From: Priapulus caudatus
Lineage: Eukaryota > Priapulida > Priapulimorpha > Priapulimorphida > Priapulidae
Reading direction: 5' to 3'
Assembly (NCBI RefSeq): GCF_000485595.1
Contig: NW_014577223.1
Location: 153,164-199,667 of the forward strand
DNA length: 46,504 bases
Numbering within the stretch: position 1 is the first letter of the stretch; the number at the start of each line of letters is the position of its first letter. Shown one piece after another: positions 1-11,722 of the stretch. The translations under genes and the position numbers were made by a program. The notes below the pieces were generated by a model. It saw only the letters and a program-made list of their open reading frames with translations. It was not told the DNA's origin and did no database searches.

Positions 1-2690
1 GGAATGTGTACATATTGACAAAACACAGGCTAGATCATAACTTTGGCGTGATAATAGGTTGACTGCTATTTGCGTTAGCTTAGCAAGCACCATGCAGACG
101 CACGCACCTATCACAGGATCCCGCACACATATATGATGTTCTAATTCAAACATGTAAATTTGCACAACTATGCACACGCACGCTCACTCGCACAATATAT
201 GCCACACCGGCTCACTTATTATGGCGCCGCGTAAAAAAAAACAAGGATATCCGTCCCCGTAAACAAGCGGGACTATGTTGTGCAGTGTCGTGCGTTTCTC
301 CTTAGAGTCAAGACTTAGTCACGACAACTCATTGGAGTCCTTAGAGTGAAGACGAAAAAAATCTGTAGCCCGTAAATGCACCTCTTGTGCATTTTCAGCA
401 ATATGCACGTGAAATTGTTACCTGAAGCAAGTAAGAACATTGCGAATGTATTGAGGCAGTGTAGGTTAAACCCGCACTTCTCATACGACACGTCAATCTA
501 CCTGAGCTACCTCTGCCCCTTATGCGTGTGTACATACACACATTACAGTCCCGTCCCCTAACACTATGCGTGGCTGTTTATGGCTAAAGCGCTTGCTACG
601 TACTACAGCGTAGACAAACGATAACAACAGCACGCATTGAATATACCTGGCTGTAAGATACAGTCTAGGCTCTCGCTCCCCATGAGTATCACGACACCGC
701 CTCCCATGTCTATCACGACGTCATTATCCATTCTGACACAGAGAGCACTGTGTGGCGTACTACGGAGCTCCCTAGCACGCGCGGTACGCCAGAGATCCAC
801 GCGATGTCGACCACAAGTGTCAGTCCAGCATGTCCGCGCTAACAAACACACAGCCGCCGCACACGAAGGCTAGCGGCTAATCCAGGTGACAAACACACAA
901 CGGCGACGTTACACAGTATTCGGTTATCCAGTCGAGAATACGACACACCGCTCACATAGAACTACACGACTCAGCGTTTGTAACGGTGCGCAGGTATGAC
1001 CGACTGCCAGGCCACTGCCTACGCGCTCGCTGGCCACGTCTCCGGGCAATAAGCTTTCTGATACAGGAAGCGACCAACACCCCCGATGACGACACGCTTA
1101 CACAATCGAAACCTTGTGCTCTCTTCGCTACCGAGTTAAAGCCCAAAAACTGCACTAAGAAGCGAGTTACTCGTACGCCTCCGCTCACACTGCGCTGTCC
1201 TTATTCTTCGTTTCGAGAAACAGGTAGTCGTATCTCATACGAATCGCTACGAACCACACCTGCCGGCGCAGCACCGACCGCCAGACTGATCAGCGCGTGC
1301 ACCTCTATTTACCGCCTAAACACGGCCGGCCACGCACGCTATCTCGTATGTGGTTTGCTCCGTATATACACACTCCATACATTACAATTGGCACCTGACT
1401 TTTAAACTGGCCGCGCGGACGCCGAGGTGGATTTTCGCAATGCCCTGAACGAGAGTCACAATGTATGAGCTCGCAAGGCTGTTAATGCGAAATACGTTCG
1501 AGTTGTGTTATGTGCCATTAGCACTAAGGAAGAGATTTCCAGCGACAATGACAAGTTCTCTGACACGGTTTAGATTTGAAGATAGCTGAAGACAGTGAAG
1601 AGAGAGAGAGAGACCCGCCTCCCCGCGGTCCGTTCTTGGTATGCATCTGGGCCATAATTATTAACGACTTCGCAATTTACAAGTCAATTACAACGCTCAC
1701 TGCTGGCTATAGAATCTGCATAACGCACGTCCTGAGAGAGAGGGAGATTGCATAGCGGCTTACATGACACGACAGATAATCCTGCTGAAGAATTTCAAAT
1801 TACAAATAAACAAAACTTTATTGCTATAAAGATAACCTAGTGGATATATGAATTTCAAACTGTCGTAGTGACAGCTCCAGTACTCCGTTGCTTCGATGCC
1901 AAATTTGGATACTGCAACGTACTACAACAGAAACAGTATTAAAAGCATAAAATTATAGTCAACAATTTCATATTTATATAATTAGCTCAATTCCAAAGTA
2001 ATTGTAAATCTGCCATTAATTTTTATTGAAGTTCGACATGTTCGGTTCATCGCTATGTTTTCTGTGGCGTCATCATTATTTTTCACCACAATATTGTAAT
2101 CAAAATTTTAAGAACCACGACGATGTACGTACCATCAAGTTCTATACGCTTCAGATATGAACGGGTGACTAATCCTACGTATCTCGACTAATCACGACAT
2201 ATCAAGGACATATGCAAGTAAATATTTGCGGGTTTGATGGCGTTGTTGTGAAGTACAAACTGCTGGAATTTAAGTCGGTAATCTGCTATACAAAGATCGA
2301 GTTATACCATCTATCAGTATGGAACCGAGGAACGAACGCGTTGCGTGCGGCTATGGTACGACAGGCACGCGTGACATCGTGATGCACGGACGGGTACGTC
2401 TAAATAGTCACAGTCTCTAATCCACAATAAGTACTGCCTCTAATAGTTAGTAGTCTCAACACAATTATTACAACTTGCACGCGAGAAATAACCGCACCGC
2501 CAATCACAGACAAGGTCAGTATTACAAAGAACAAACTGCTTACACTTGGTAATTTGTCTGATATACCACTGACCATCGCAAGTCTCAGCATTGATATTCA
2601 CGTAGGTGCTACTTAAAGCGCCTACGGCTACTCCCTACAGCCCATGACTCCGGTACAAGTTCACCAGGTGCATATATCACCTCATATATT
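1..2690. repeat. Long direct repeat, copy 1 (left of the DAAM exon)
   Basis: The same sequence recurs at 3924-6790. Over 1 to about 1440 the two copies align at a constant offset of 3923, with only scattered substitutions and compensating small indels. From about 1450 to 2690 the second copy carries many one- to few-base insertions. The largest frame (986-1405, plus) is present in both copies simply because they are duplicates, and I recognise no protein in it. No terminal repeats or transposon hallmarks are visible. The true left end lies outside the window. Confidence 0.9.
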
Positions 2691-2738
2691 ATATATATAC
2701 AGGTGTATTATCTCTTATCTGTGGATTTATGTACTCAC
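2691..2738 (-). other. Start of the DAAM intron (donor side)
   Basis: The strong donor GTGAGTAC occupies 2738-2731. The first intron bases then run directly into the right end of the long direct repeat. Confidence 0.7.
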
Positions 2739-2920
2739 CACCAGTTCGGCGAATTTCGCGTCCAGCTCCTCTTCGTTGGGCATGGGCAGGCTCGGATCGA
2801 TCGGCTGCATCATGATGGGTCGGCTGCTGTCAGGACTGCCGACGATGATCTCCGGGGGCCGGTAGCCGCCAAAGCAGCACAGCAGTCGGCTCCGTTGCTT
2901 CTTAGGCATCGCGGCTTTCT
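2739..2920 (-). CDS. DAAM: DAAM formin, first canonical coding exon (partial gene)
   Basis: DAAM is a cytoplasmic formin that nucleates and elongates actin filaments and acts downstream of Dishevelled and Rho GTPases in planar cell polarity. This exon encodes only the extreme N terminus, before the GTPase-binding domain. The ATG is at 2909-2907 in a good context (GCCGCG before it). The peptide runs MPKKQRSRLLCCFGG, then a PEI motif, then LPMPNEEELDAKFAELV at its end. From memory, vertebrate DAAM1 has the same order: a basic start, a CCF motif, a PEI motif, then ALPMPPVEELDVMFSELV, where the homologous exon also ends. The acceptor is TTTGTTGCAG (AG at 2922-2921), leaving 11 nt before the ATG. 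The donor GTGAGTAC starts at 2738 in phase 0. The next expected exon (DELDLTDKH-like) is not found in 1-2738. The exon lies between two copies of a long direct repeat. Assignment to DAAM is strong; DAAM1 versus DAAM2 has no meaning outside vertebrates. Confidence 0.88.
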
Positions 2921-3060
2921 CTGCAACAAACGAACGTGAGAGAATGATGAGCGCTAAATTACACGAGCAGTGTTTCGAATTCGCACCCACAACACCATGC
3001 GGGCAGAAACGAAAGCGAAGCTATGGAATAATTTTTGTTAGAGCGATAGGGATTGTTCGG

Positions 3061-3150
3061 GATGTACATATATATTATTATATAATATATATATATATAT
3101 ATATATTGTACATATATATTATTATATATAATATATATATATATATAGTA
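3061..3150. repeat. AT-rich microsatellite
   Basis: Two nearly identical blocks each hold a TGTACATATATATTATTATA-type start followed by an (AT)n run. Confidence 0.9.
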
Positions 3151-3923
3151 TATAATATCAAGAGCTTAAATAAATACTTTTACGAACTAGTTAAAACTAA
3201 TTACGAAAAGTTAATGCAGATCGTAATCCTAGCCATTTACCCAAGCACAGCCGAACAGTCGAGCGACGATAAAATTAATAACTGCGAGTAAATTAATTAA
3301 TTCATCATCACTCTTTCACCAACCTCTAATTTGAACATATTAATGTAATTGCCAACAAATTTAGGTGGACATTAGTTTCATTGCTGTAAAGTGAGTTCAT
3401 ATAATATTCTTGATTTCTGACGCTTGTCTGGGTAGTTGTGACATGAGACTGAGAGAATGGGTGGTTGCAATAATGAATATTCAGATGTCAGGATGTGTTT
3501 GAATGTGAAATATGTAAATGCTACTCGTAGAAATTTATAATGTGACTCATGGAAATGGATCATTTTTACGCATGAGGTAAGAAAGGTGTTATTATAAGTA
3601 GTGAGAGCCAGAGGTGCTAATTGGCTCTAAGAGAATGAATACTAAATTATTTATATAAATTTCCAATTAAATGATTAAAATATACATATTTTGCACATCT
3701 GTTTCAAGGCTCAATGTATATGGCAGAATGCTTTATATTATGCTTGTGCTACGGCAGATACCGCCAGTAATGTGCTATTGAACAAAGTTGAATAGAAATA
3801 TCAGAGAATGTTTGGAACACCACTTCACATTTCTCTATGCACTGTTTTACACAAAGACAACCTGGCAACACAATTCGTAGCTTGCTCACACGCTCACGCA
3901 CACGTACACACACTCACTCACTC
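3151..3923. other. AT-rich sequence, no gene seen
   Basis: This is intronic-type DNA immediately upstream (minus sense) of the DAAM exon. No frame with splice sites or a recognisable product is seen. It ends in a short CACACGCTCACGC / CTCACTCACTC tract that abuts the second repeat copy. Confidence 0.6.
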
Positions 3924-5375
3924 GGAATGTGTACATATTGACAAAACACAGGCTAGATCATAACTTTGGCGTGATAATAGGTTGACTGCTATTTGCGTTA
4001 GCTTAGCAAGCACCATGCAGACGCACGCACCTATCACAGGATCCCGCACACATATATGATGTTCTAATTCAAACATGTAAATTTGCACAACTATGCACAC
4101 GCAGACTCACTCGCACAATATATGCCACACCGGCTCACTTATTATGGCGCCGCGTAAAAAAAACAAGGATATCCGTCCCCGTAAACAAGCGGGACTATGT
4201 TGTGCAGTGTCGTGCATTTCTCCTTAGAGTCAAGACTTAGTCACGACAACTCATTGGAGTCCTTAGAGTGAAGACAAAAAAATCTGTAGCCCGTAAATGC
4301 ACCTCTTGTGCATTTTCAGCAATATGCACGTAAAATTGTTACCTGAAGCAAGTAAGAACATTGCGAATGTATTGAGGATGATGTAGGTTAAACCCGCACT
4401 TCCCATACGACACGTCAATCTACCTGAGCTACTTCTACACCTTATGCGTGTGTACATATTACACATTACAGTCCCGTCCCCTAACACTATGCGTGGCTGT
4501 TTATGGCTAAAGCGCTTGCTACGTACTACAGCGTAGACAAACGATAACAACAGCACGCATTGAATATACCTGGCTGTAAGATACAGTCTAGGCTCTCGCT
4601 CCCCATGAGTATCACGACACCGCCGCCCATGTCTATCACGACGTCATTATCCATTCTGACACAGAGAGCACTGTGTGGCGTACTACGGAGCTCCCTAGCA
4701 CGCGCGGTACGCCAGAGATCCACGCGATGTCGACCACAAGTGTCAGTCCAGCATGTCCGCGCTAACAAACACACAGCCGCCGCACACGAAGGCTAGCGGC
4801 TAATCCAGGTGACAAACACACAACGGCGACGTTACACAGCATTCGGTTATCCAGTCGCGAATATGACACACCGCTCACATAGAACTACACGACTCAACGT
4901 TTGTAACGGTGCGCAGGTATGACCGACTGCCAGGCCACTGCCTACGCGCTCGCTGGCCACGTCTCCGGGCAATAAGCTTTCTGATACAGGAAGCGACCAA
5001 CACCCCCGATGACGACACGCTTACACAATCGAAACCTTGTGCTCTCTTCGCTACCGAGTTAAAGCCCAAAATCTGCACTAAGAAGCGAGTTACTCGTACG
5101 CCTCCGCTCACACTGGGCTGTCCTTATTCTTCGTTTCGAGAAACAGGTAGTCGTATCTCATACGAATCGCTACGAACCACACCTGCCGGCGCAACACCGA
5201 CCGCCAGACTGATCCGCGCGTGCACCTCTATTTACCGCCTAAACACGGCCGGCAACGCACGCTATCTCGTATGTGGTTTGCTCCGTATATACACACTCCA
5301 TACATTACAATTGGCACCTGACTTTTAAACTGGCCGCGCGGACGCCGAGGTGGATTTTCGCAATGCCCTGAACGA
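3924..5375. repeat. Long direct repeat, copy 2, high-identity half
   Basis: It matches 1-1452 nearly base for base. Examples of differences are a shorter A-run near 4156, GAGGCAGTG changed to GAGGATGATG near 4375, and scattered single substitutions. All copy-1 frames recur here. Confidence 0.9.
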
Positions 5376-6790
5376 GAGTCCACAATGTATGAGCTGCGCA
5401 AAGGCTGTTAATTAGCGGAAATACGTTGAAGTTGTGTTATGTGCCAGTTAACACTAAAGGAAGAGATTTCCAGCGACAATGGACTAAGCTTCTTCTGACA
5501 CCAGGTTTTTAGATTTGAAGATAGCTGAAAGAGCAGTGAAGAGAGAAGAAGAGACCCGCCTGCCCGCGTCCGTTCTTGTATGCATCTGGGCCATAAGTTG
5601 ATTAACGGGACTCTCGCAATTTAACATAAGTCAAATTACAACGTCACTGGGGCGATCGGCATGCTGGCTATAGAACTGCAACGCACGGTTCCCTGAGAGA
5701 GAGGGAGAATATGCATAGCGGCTTACATGACCACGCACTAGATAATCCTGTGAAGAATTTCAAATTACAAATAAAACAAAAAACTCTTATTGGCTATAAG
5801 ATAACCTAGTGGATATATGAATTTCAAAACTGTCGTAAGGATCAGCTCCAGTACGTCCGTTGCTTCGAATGCCGCAAATTTGGAATACTGGCAACGTAAC
5901 TACAAGCAGAAAGCAGTATAAAAGTATAAAAACTTATAGTCCAACAATTTAATATTTATTATAATTACATCCATTCCAAAGTAATTTGAAACGCCATTAA
6001 TTTTATTGAAGTTCGACATGTTCGGTTCATGCGCTATGGGTTTCTGTGGCGTCGTAATCATTATTTTCAACCACAAATAATGTAATCAATTGTTATCAGC
6101 GCACGGAACGATGTACAGAGTACCGATCAAGTTTTATATCGCTTCAGATATGAACGGGTGACTAATCCTACGTAATCTCGACCAATCACGCGACATATCA
6201 AAGGACATATGCAGAGTAAATATTTGCGGGTTATTGGCCGTTGTTGTGAAGTGACAGCACTGCGTGGAAATTAAGTCGGTAATCTACTATACAAAGATCG
6301 AGTTATACCATCTATCAGTATGGAACCGAAGAACGAAACTAGACAAGGTTCGCGTTGGCGTGCGGGCGTTATGGTACGCCGACAAGCACGCGTGACAATC
6401 GTGGATGGCAACGGACGGGTAGCGTCTAAAGGGATACTCATGAAGTCTATAATCCACAATAAGTACTCCGCGCCTCCTTAATAGTTAGTAGTCTCGACAC
6501 ACAATTATTACAGTATGATTGCAACTTGCACGCGAGAAATAACCGCCAACCGCGCCCAATGCGACAGTACCGGTCCGCCCGGCGCAGCGCAGACAGAGTC
6601 AGTATTAGCAACAAGAACAGAAAACTGCTTACTTATCTATGGATTTGTCTGATATATGACCACTGGGCCGAAGCTGCAAGTCCTCACGCATTGATATTCA
6701 CTGTAGGTGCTAGCTTAAGGCGCTACCGGCTACTCGCCTGACAGCCCATGACTCGCCGGTAACAAGTTCACCAGAGTGCAATATATACCT
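5376..6790. repeat. Long direct repeat, copy 2, indel-rich half
   Basis: It is homologous to about 1453-2690 but roughly 180 bases longer over 1.2 kb. The extra bases are scattered singly or in short groups every 5-15 bases. The change from near-identity to this state is abrupt. This is the pattern of low-quality base calling or a misassembled read, not of ordinary divergence. Confidence 0.8.
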
Positions 6791-7075
6791 CCTAGACACA
6801 GAAACGCTAATCGTCAGACAGTAACGCCTCTCTTATCTTTCTCTGCCGCGGTCTCTCTCATCTATCCCGCTTCTTCTCTTCCTCTCTCTCTCTCTCTCTC
6901 TCTCTCCTCTCTCTCCACAAACTCTCTCTCTCTCCCTCACGACATAGGTCGGTCCTCTCTCCTCTCATCTCTCATCTCTCTCTCTCTCTCACTGGTCTCT
7001 CTGATCTTGTTTCTTGTCTGCCTGTCGACCCCCATAGGTATCAGGAGTCTAGTCATAGATCGTATAAGGATCTAA
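6791..7075. repeat. CT-rich simple sequence
   Basis: It consists of runs of (CT)n interrupted by short unique pieces. The serine/leucine-rich frame across it is an artefact of the repeat. Confidence 0.75.
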
Positions 7076-7590
7076 TAGGAGACGGGGATCACGTGAGACG
7101 TAGGAGCAGAGGATAGGTGTTAGGGAGTGCTGTTGAGGTTTGAATAAGACGTCCTGATAATATCGGCATGCAGCTGGATGTCTGAAGACCCTCTCTCTAC
7201 TCGCGCGGCTCGGTCGTACTCATCTCTCTCTTCGGAACGATCTTCTCTCGAGTGCGGGAAGAGATCGAGCACGGCTCCGTCGGGAGAGCGACTCGGCGGA
7301 GGCACAAATCTGTATAGACGGAGCAGCGGGCGCCGGTGTCGTTTGCGTCTGAGATCTCGCTTCAGTACCGTCGTCGCTCTTATCGACTACGAGAGCTACG
7401 TCTCAGTCTCTCGAAATCTCTCGGGAGGCACGCTCTCCCGGGGAGCCAGGGAGGCCGGATCATCGGGAGGCGGCCGCGGGAGGCACTCTGTCTCTCTGTC
7501 GGTGACGGATGTGAGCTCTGAGTGGGCGGGTATCTCTCTCATCGTTAAATGCACGCAGAAGGTCGCCTGGGGCCTAACAAGTGTGTAGCA
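7076..7590. other. Compositionally odd stretch, possibly poor-quality sequence
   Basis: GC-rich with many CTC/GAG clusters and unlike its flanks. It directly follows the indel-rich repeat half. The plus-strand frame at 7178-7588 is arginine/serine-rich low complexity and has no recognisable domain. Confidence 0.5.
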
Positions 7591-9135
7591 AAAGATGAGC
7601 CAACGAGCGACACTTCTACCCTGTTTACGTCACATCGAATCGTTACCTAGATGTGCGTTGGCTACACGTCCGAACTGCTTCAGGGTTGCGCGAATAAAAA
7701 CCCGACACAAAGACGGAAGCAATAGAATTGAGCCATACGGATAATGCAGAGCACCGCTGACCCTTTTAGTGGCTCTTAGTGGACGAACATTCGGTTGTTA
7801 TTTGCACAGCCGATTTGTCGTAGAAAATAATTGTAGGTCGTCGAAAAATAGGGGTTGAGTGGGGGTGTCTACTGCCATCGCGAGTTGCCGCACTTTTAGA
7901 AAGTACACCTAGGGAGGTGCACGTCCACGGTCAATACATGACAGCCCAACATGCGCACATACATCCTGCAAACCCATGCACAGCACATCGAACGACGAAA
8001 ACATGGGTACGCACTTTACGTGGTCGGTATACGGACTGCGATTTTTCGACCCGCTATACCCATCTCTGCCCGTTCAATGACTTTCACATAGCGATCATTC
8101 ACCGATCATATCTTTCTTTGCAATGACAGCCAAGTGCGAAAATTTCACATTTCGTTAAAACGCCTCGGCGACGAAGAAAGAAAGCTATCTACTCGGCGTC
8201 ACGTCAGCTTACTTATCCCTGCATGGCGCAGTGCAAGCGGCCATCAGCCCCAAACAGTAGACAAACCAGCCAGCGTTCGCAGCGACGTCGTTGAACTGCA
8301 TTACCGTTCACGTATATTTAATTCACTAGCTTCCAGCCGCTCGAACTCGACGCAGACATTTCTGCATTTATATTTTATATAATATCGCTTCACAGTTCAG
8401 TCTCGGGTGTGTAGGAAAACATCGAACTTTACCACCACGGATACGGTGCTAGACTTCGGAGAAGGTCTCTAAAAGCTAGCCAAGGAACTACATAAATTAT
8501 GTAAAATTCGTGACCGGAATTGCAAAACAGACATGCAGCATTTCTACAAGTCTCGCTAAAAAACGAAAACGCCAATCCAGGTAATGATGACAAAATAGTT
8601 GAGATCACGTGCCAACTGACTAGAACCATTTGAACTGATTCGAATGATGAAACTTCACATTGAAATAATCAAATCACGCAACAATCACGCGTGACAAATG
8701 TATCTCGTCTTTGCTTAGCACGTATACGTTTTATCATTCAGGATTCATTTCCGATAGACCGTAATGTTGCAGGTAAATGTTAAAAAATGCAATATTAGTT
8801 TTTATGTAAACAGACAAGACATCCATTCAACAGACTGAGGCGGAAGCTGTTGCCTGTAACCAGTAGTAGGATCTGATAAGACATAACTTATATAACTCAA
8901 ATCAGCTCAAGCCTAATACGAGCTGAATGCTATAGTGACATCCTGCATTGAACACAGAAGATATTCTACAGATAGAGTGATGAATCGACGAAAAGAACTT
9001 AGGTAAGAGGGCACCCTTCACTCTCAATGGCTCCTCACCGCGCTAAGCAAATTTCCTGCATTTTTGAGGAAGGAATTAGCTTCTTAGTTATCGCAGCACA
9101 TCGGCTCACAACCTACCTGATTACATGGCAAATTG
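7591..9135. other. No gene seen
   Basis: Mixed-composition intronic-type DNA. Open frames are shorter than 85 codons, unrecognised, and lack convincing splice signals. Confidence 0.5.
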
Positions 9136-9655
9136 TTGACATTTCAATCCTTAAGCCGTGAAAGGGTGAACGCGTTCCATAATGACAAGGAAATTTCGTT
9201 TATTAGTAGATGCAAATATTGCAAAAAATAATCCAATAACCAAGAGAAATGTGTACATGCATGTGGAACGCAATGGCGGCAGGGTTAACATTTAAACCGA
9301 AGCTTAGTTATACGGCTCCTTGCCGCATCAGTCCACAGATAACGACCTCGTCATCGACAAAGACATGCCATGCCGCACGCGCATAGCTGTCATCCGCACG
9401 AGATATAACGTACTAGATAACCGCTGCAAAAAACACGTATTTGTTTATCTTTGAGTTTATTTGCATTTTTTAACATAAACGGGGGGAGGAGAACGTGCAC
9501 AGATGCAAACAACCGATGCGGACGTATCTCAGAATGAGAATGACTCACGCACCTGAAATAACGAACGTGTTTGTCTAGACCCTTATATTTTAATAGGCCG
9601 CGAAAACAGGCGCGCATCGCGCGGCCTTCTGACAGAAGACTTCGCTGTTTAGATT
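9136..9655. repeat. Local direct repeat, copy A
   Basis: It begins with TTGACATTTCAA and GGGTGAACGCGTTCC, contains ACGGCTCCTTGCCGCATCAG, and ends at TTTAGATTTGA. Copy B follows after about 20 bp. No coding content is recognised. Confidence 0.85.
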
Positions 9656-9677
9656 TGACATTTCATTTAATTAGTTA

Positions 9678-10253
9678 GTTGACATTTCAATTAAGCGCCC
9701 GTTTTAAGGGTGAACGCGTTCCATAATGACAAGGAAATTTCGTTTATTAGTAGATGCAAATATTGCAAAAAATAATCCCTTTTAAAACTAGCACTTACGG
9801 ACCACCAAGAGAAAATGTGGAACGCAATGGCGGCAGGGTTAACATTTAAACCGAAGCTTATACGGCTCCTTGCCGCATCAGTCCACAGATAACGACCTCG
9901 TCATCGACAAAGACATGCCGCACGTGCATAGCTGTCATCCGCACGAGATATAACGTACTAGATAACCGCTGCAAAAAACACGCATTTGTTTACCTTTGAG
10001 TGTATTTGCATTTTTTGACATAAACAGAGGGAGGAGAACGTGCACAGATGCAAACAACCGATGCGGACGTATCTCAGAATGAGAATGACTCACGCACCTG
10101 AAATAACGGACGTGTTTGTCCAGACCCTTATCCGAAGCTTATACGGCTCCTTGCCGCATCAGTCCACAGATAACGACCTCGAAAACAGCCGATAGGCCGC
10201 GAAAACAGGCGCGCATCGCGCGGCCTTCTGACGGAAGACCTCGCTGTTTAGAT
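9678..10253. repeat. Local direct repeat, copy B
   Basis: The same order of motifs as copy A, about 544 bp downstream. It has small deletions plus an internal re-duplication: CCGAAGCTTATACGGCTCC is repeated at 10131 inside the copy. High identity suggests a recent event. Confidence 0.85.
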
Positions 10254-11202
10254 TTAAAACAGAAGGGTTTACTTTAGCCAGAAGACGGGAGAAAAAACCT
10301 GCGTAACATAGCCACCATTACCGAGCAACCAACGCCTCCCATTCCGATTCCCAGACATGATTTACTTGCTCAGATAAAGGTAGATTGACGTTTTCAGTGT
10401 TGGAGAGACACATTTAAGTTCGGTTAGGCGTTAACCATATTTATGTCGACAGCAAGTCTTCGAAATCGAATAGCATCTGCAAAGGGCAGACGCTGTAACG
10501 GTTGTAGATCGTATATTATATTTGGAATGTTAGAAGTGACATTCTGCCAGCCGGCAACTCTATTACCAAAATCCAATCACTGTAAAATCTAAATTCAAAT
10601 AATAAGCCAATTAATTGTCAGTCACAATTGTCAGTCAATTAATCGCAAAGCCATTAAAAGCCACAGCTGCGAGCTAGGGCTGTGTTTTATAATATTCGGA
10701 TTAACATATATATATAAACATTGAGTTGGAGCATTGGCGAAGCTACTCTCACGTGATATGAATTAGAAATGTAATAACTATAAACCTAAACTATCACCCC
10801 TATAGGCGAACAACTGTATCGGGCTGGAAACTAGGTTATGATACGCCAATCAGTTTTGAAATCTCTCAAATAAATTACGACTTAAAGTGACAAAAAAATT
10901 TTAAATTTTAAAATAAATTTAATTTAGGTTGAAACCTGCACAAAAATGCATGACGTGTATATGGTTCATCTGCTAGTCGCAAACGGGCCATTACCCTGAC
11001 TGGCAGTGATTTAAAAAATCTCTAAAGTCATTTTATCCCTTGCATTATATTTTCTATAGTTGCGCACTGGTTGCAAACACATTGCCTACATTAGATGAGT
11101 CATGGCACAGGCCGTTGGCTGTACATACCCAATATCTGCATTAATATTGTAGACTCGCCTCTCTGTGTCAACCCCACAGCGCCTGGGGACATTATCGAAT
11201 GC
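10254..11202. other. No gene seen
   Basis: AT-rich intronic-type DNA with short repeats of TTAATTGTCAGTCA. No supported gene. Confidence 0.5.
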
Positions 11203-11205
11203 ACA

Positions 11206-11259
<54 letters not shown>
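11203..11259. repeat. (CA)n microsatellite
   Basis: Near-perfect CA dinucleotide array of about 28 units. It produces spurious Cys/Val and His/Thr frames on both strands. Confidence 0.97.
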
Positions 11260-11261
<2 letters not shown>

Positions 11262-11507
11262 AGTGCGCACATATACTCCGACCGAACCCCCAACCACACA
11301 CACCGACAACAAAAAGAAGCCTTTCTATGCAATAAAATGCACCGGCAGACGTTTAATGTTATGTCGATTGGCACTCGTTTCTTATGCCAGGACAAAAAGA
11401 ATACGAAAAGTTCCCACCGAGCTTCGGTCGTGAGTGTACAGATAGTACGTACGTGGCGACGTACACACGTTTGCGATTACAGTACGTATTGGGTCCCACT
11501 ATATTTC

Positions 11508-11722
11508 AGGGGCCCGTTGTCAGAAAAAAAATTGGTCTTAACATTAGTCTTAACCGTTTTCTCTTAGACCGTTGACAGAAACGCTGCCAAGTTACGAGAA
11601 TGAAAAATCGTAGCAGATTTCCTCATAACAATACGAAACAAAGTGATGTCGACGGTCTAGGAGAAATTGTTAATGTTAAGACTAATGTTAAGACTAATTT
11701 TGTTTCTGACAACGGGCCCCTG
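11508..11722. mobile_element. MITE-like inverted-repeat element
   Basis: The left end is CAGGGGCCCGTTGTCAGAAA and the right end is its inverted complement, ending at 11722. Complementarity continues inward through (TTAGTCTTAACA)-type repeats for about 70 bp, leaving a short centre. It is non-coding and non-autonomous. No clear target-site duplication is seen, so the superfamily is not assigned. Confidence 0.8.

Noticed and set aside
986-1405. 139-codon frame conserved in both copies of the long repeat (also 4909-5328)
   Set aside because: The conservation is explained by recent or artefactual duplication. There is no domain, and equally long frames exist on the opposite strand.
11086-11567. 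Cys/Val-rich and His/Thr-rich frames
   Set aside because: They come from the (CA)n array in several frames.
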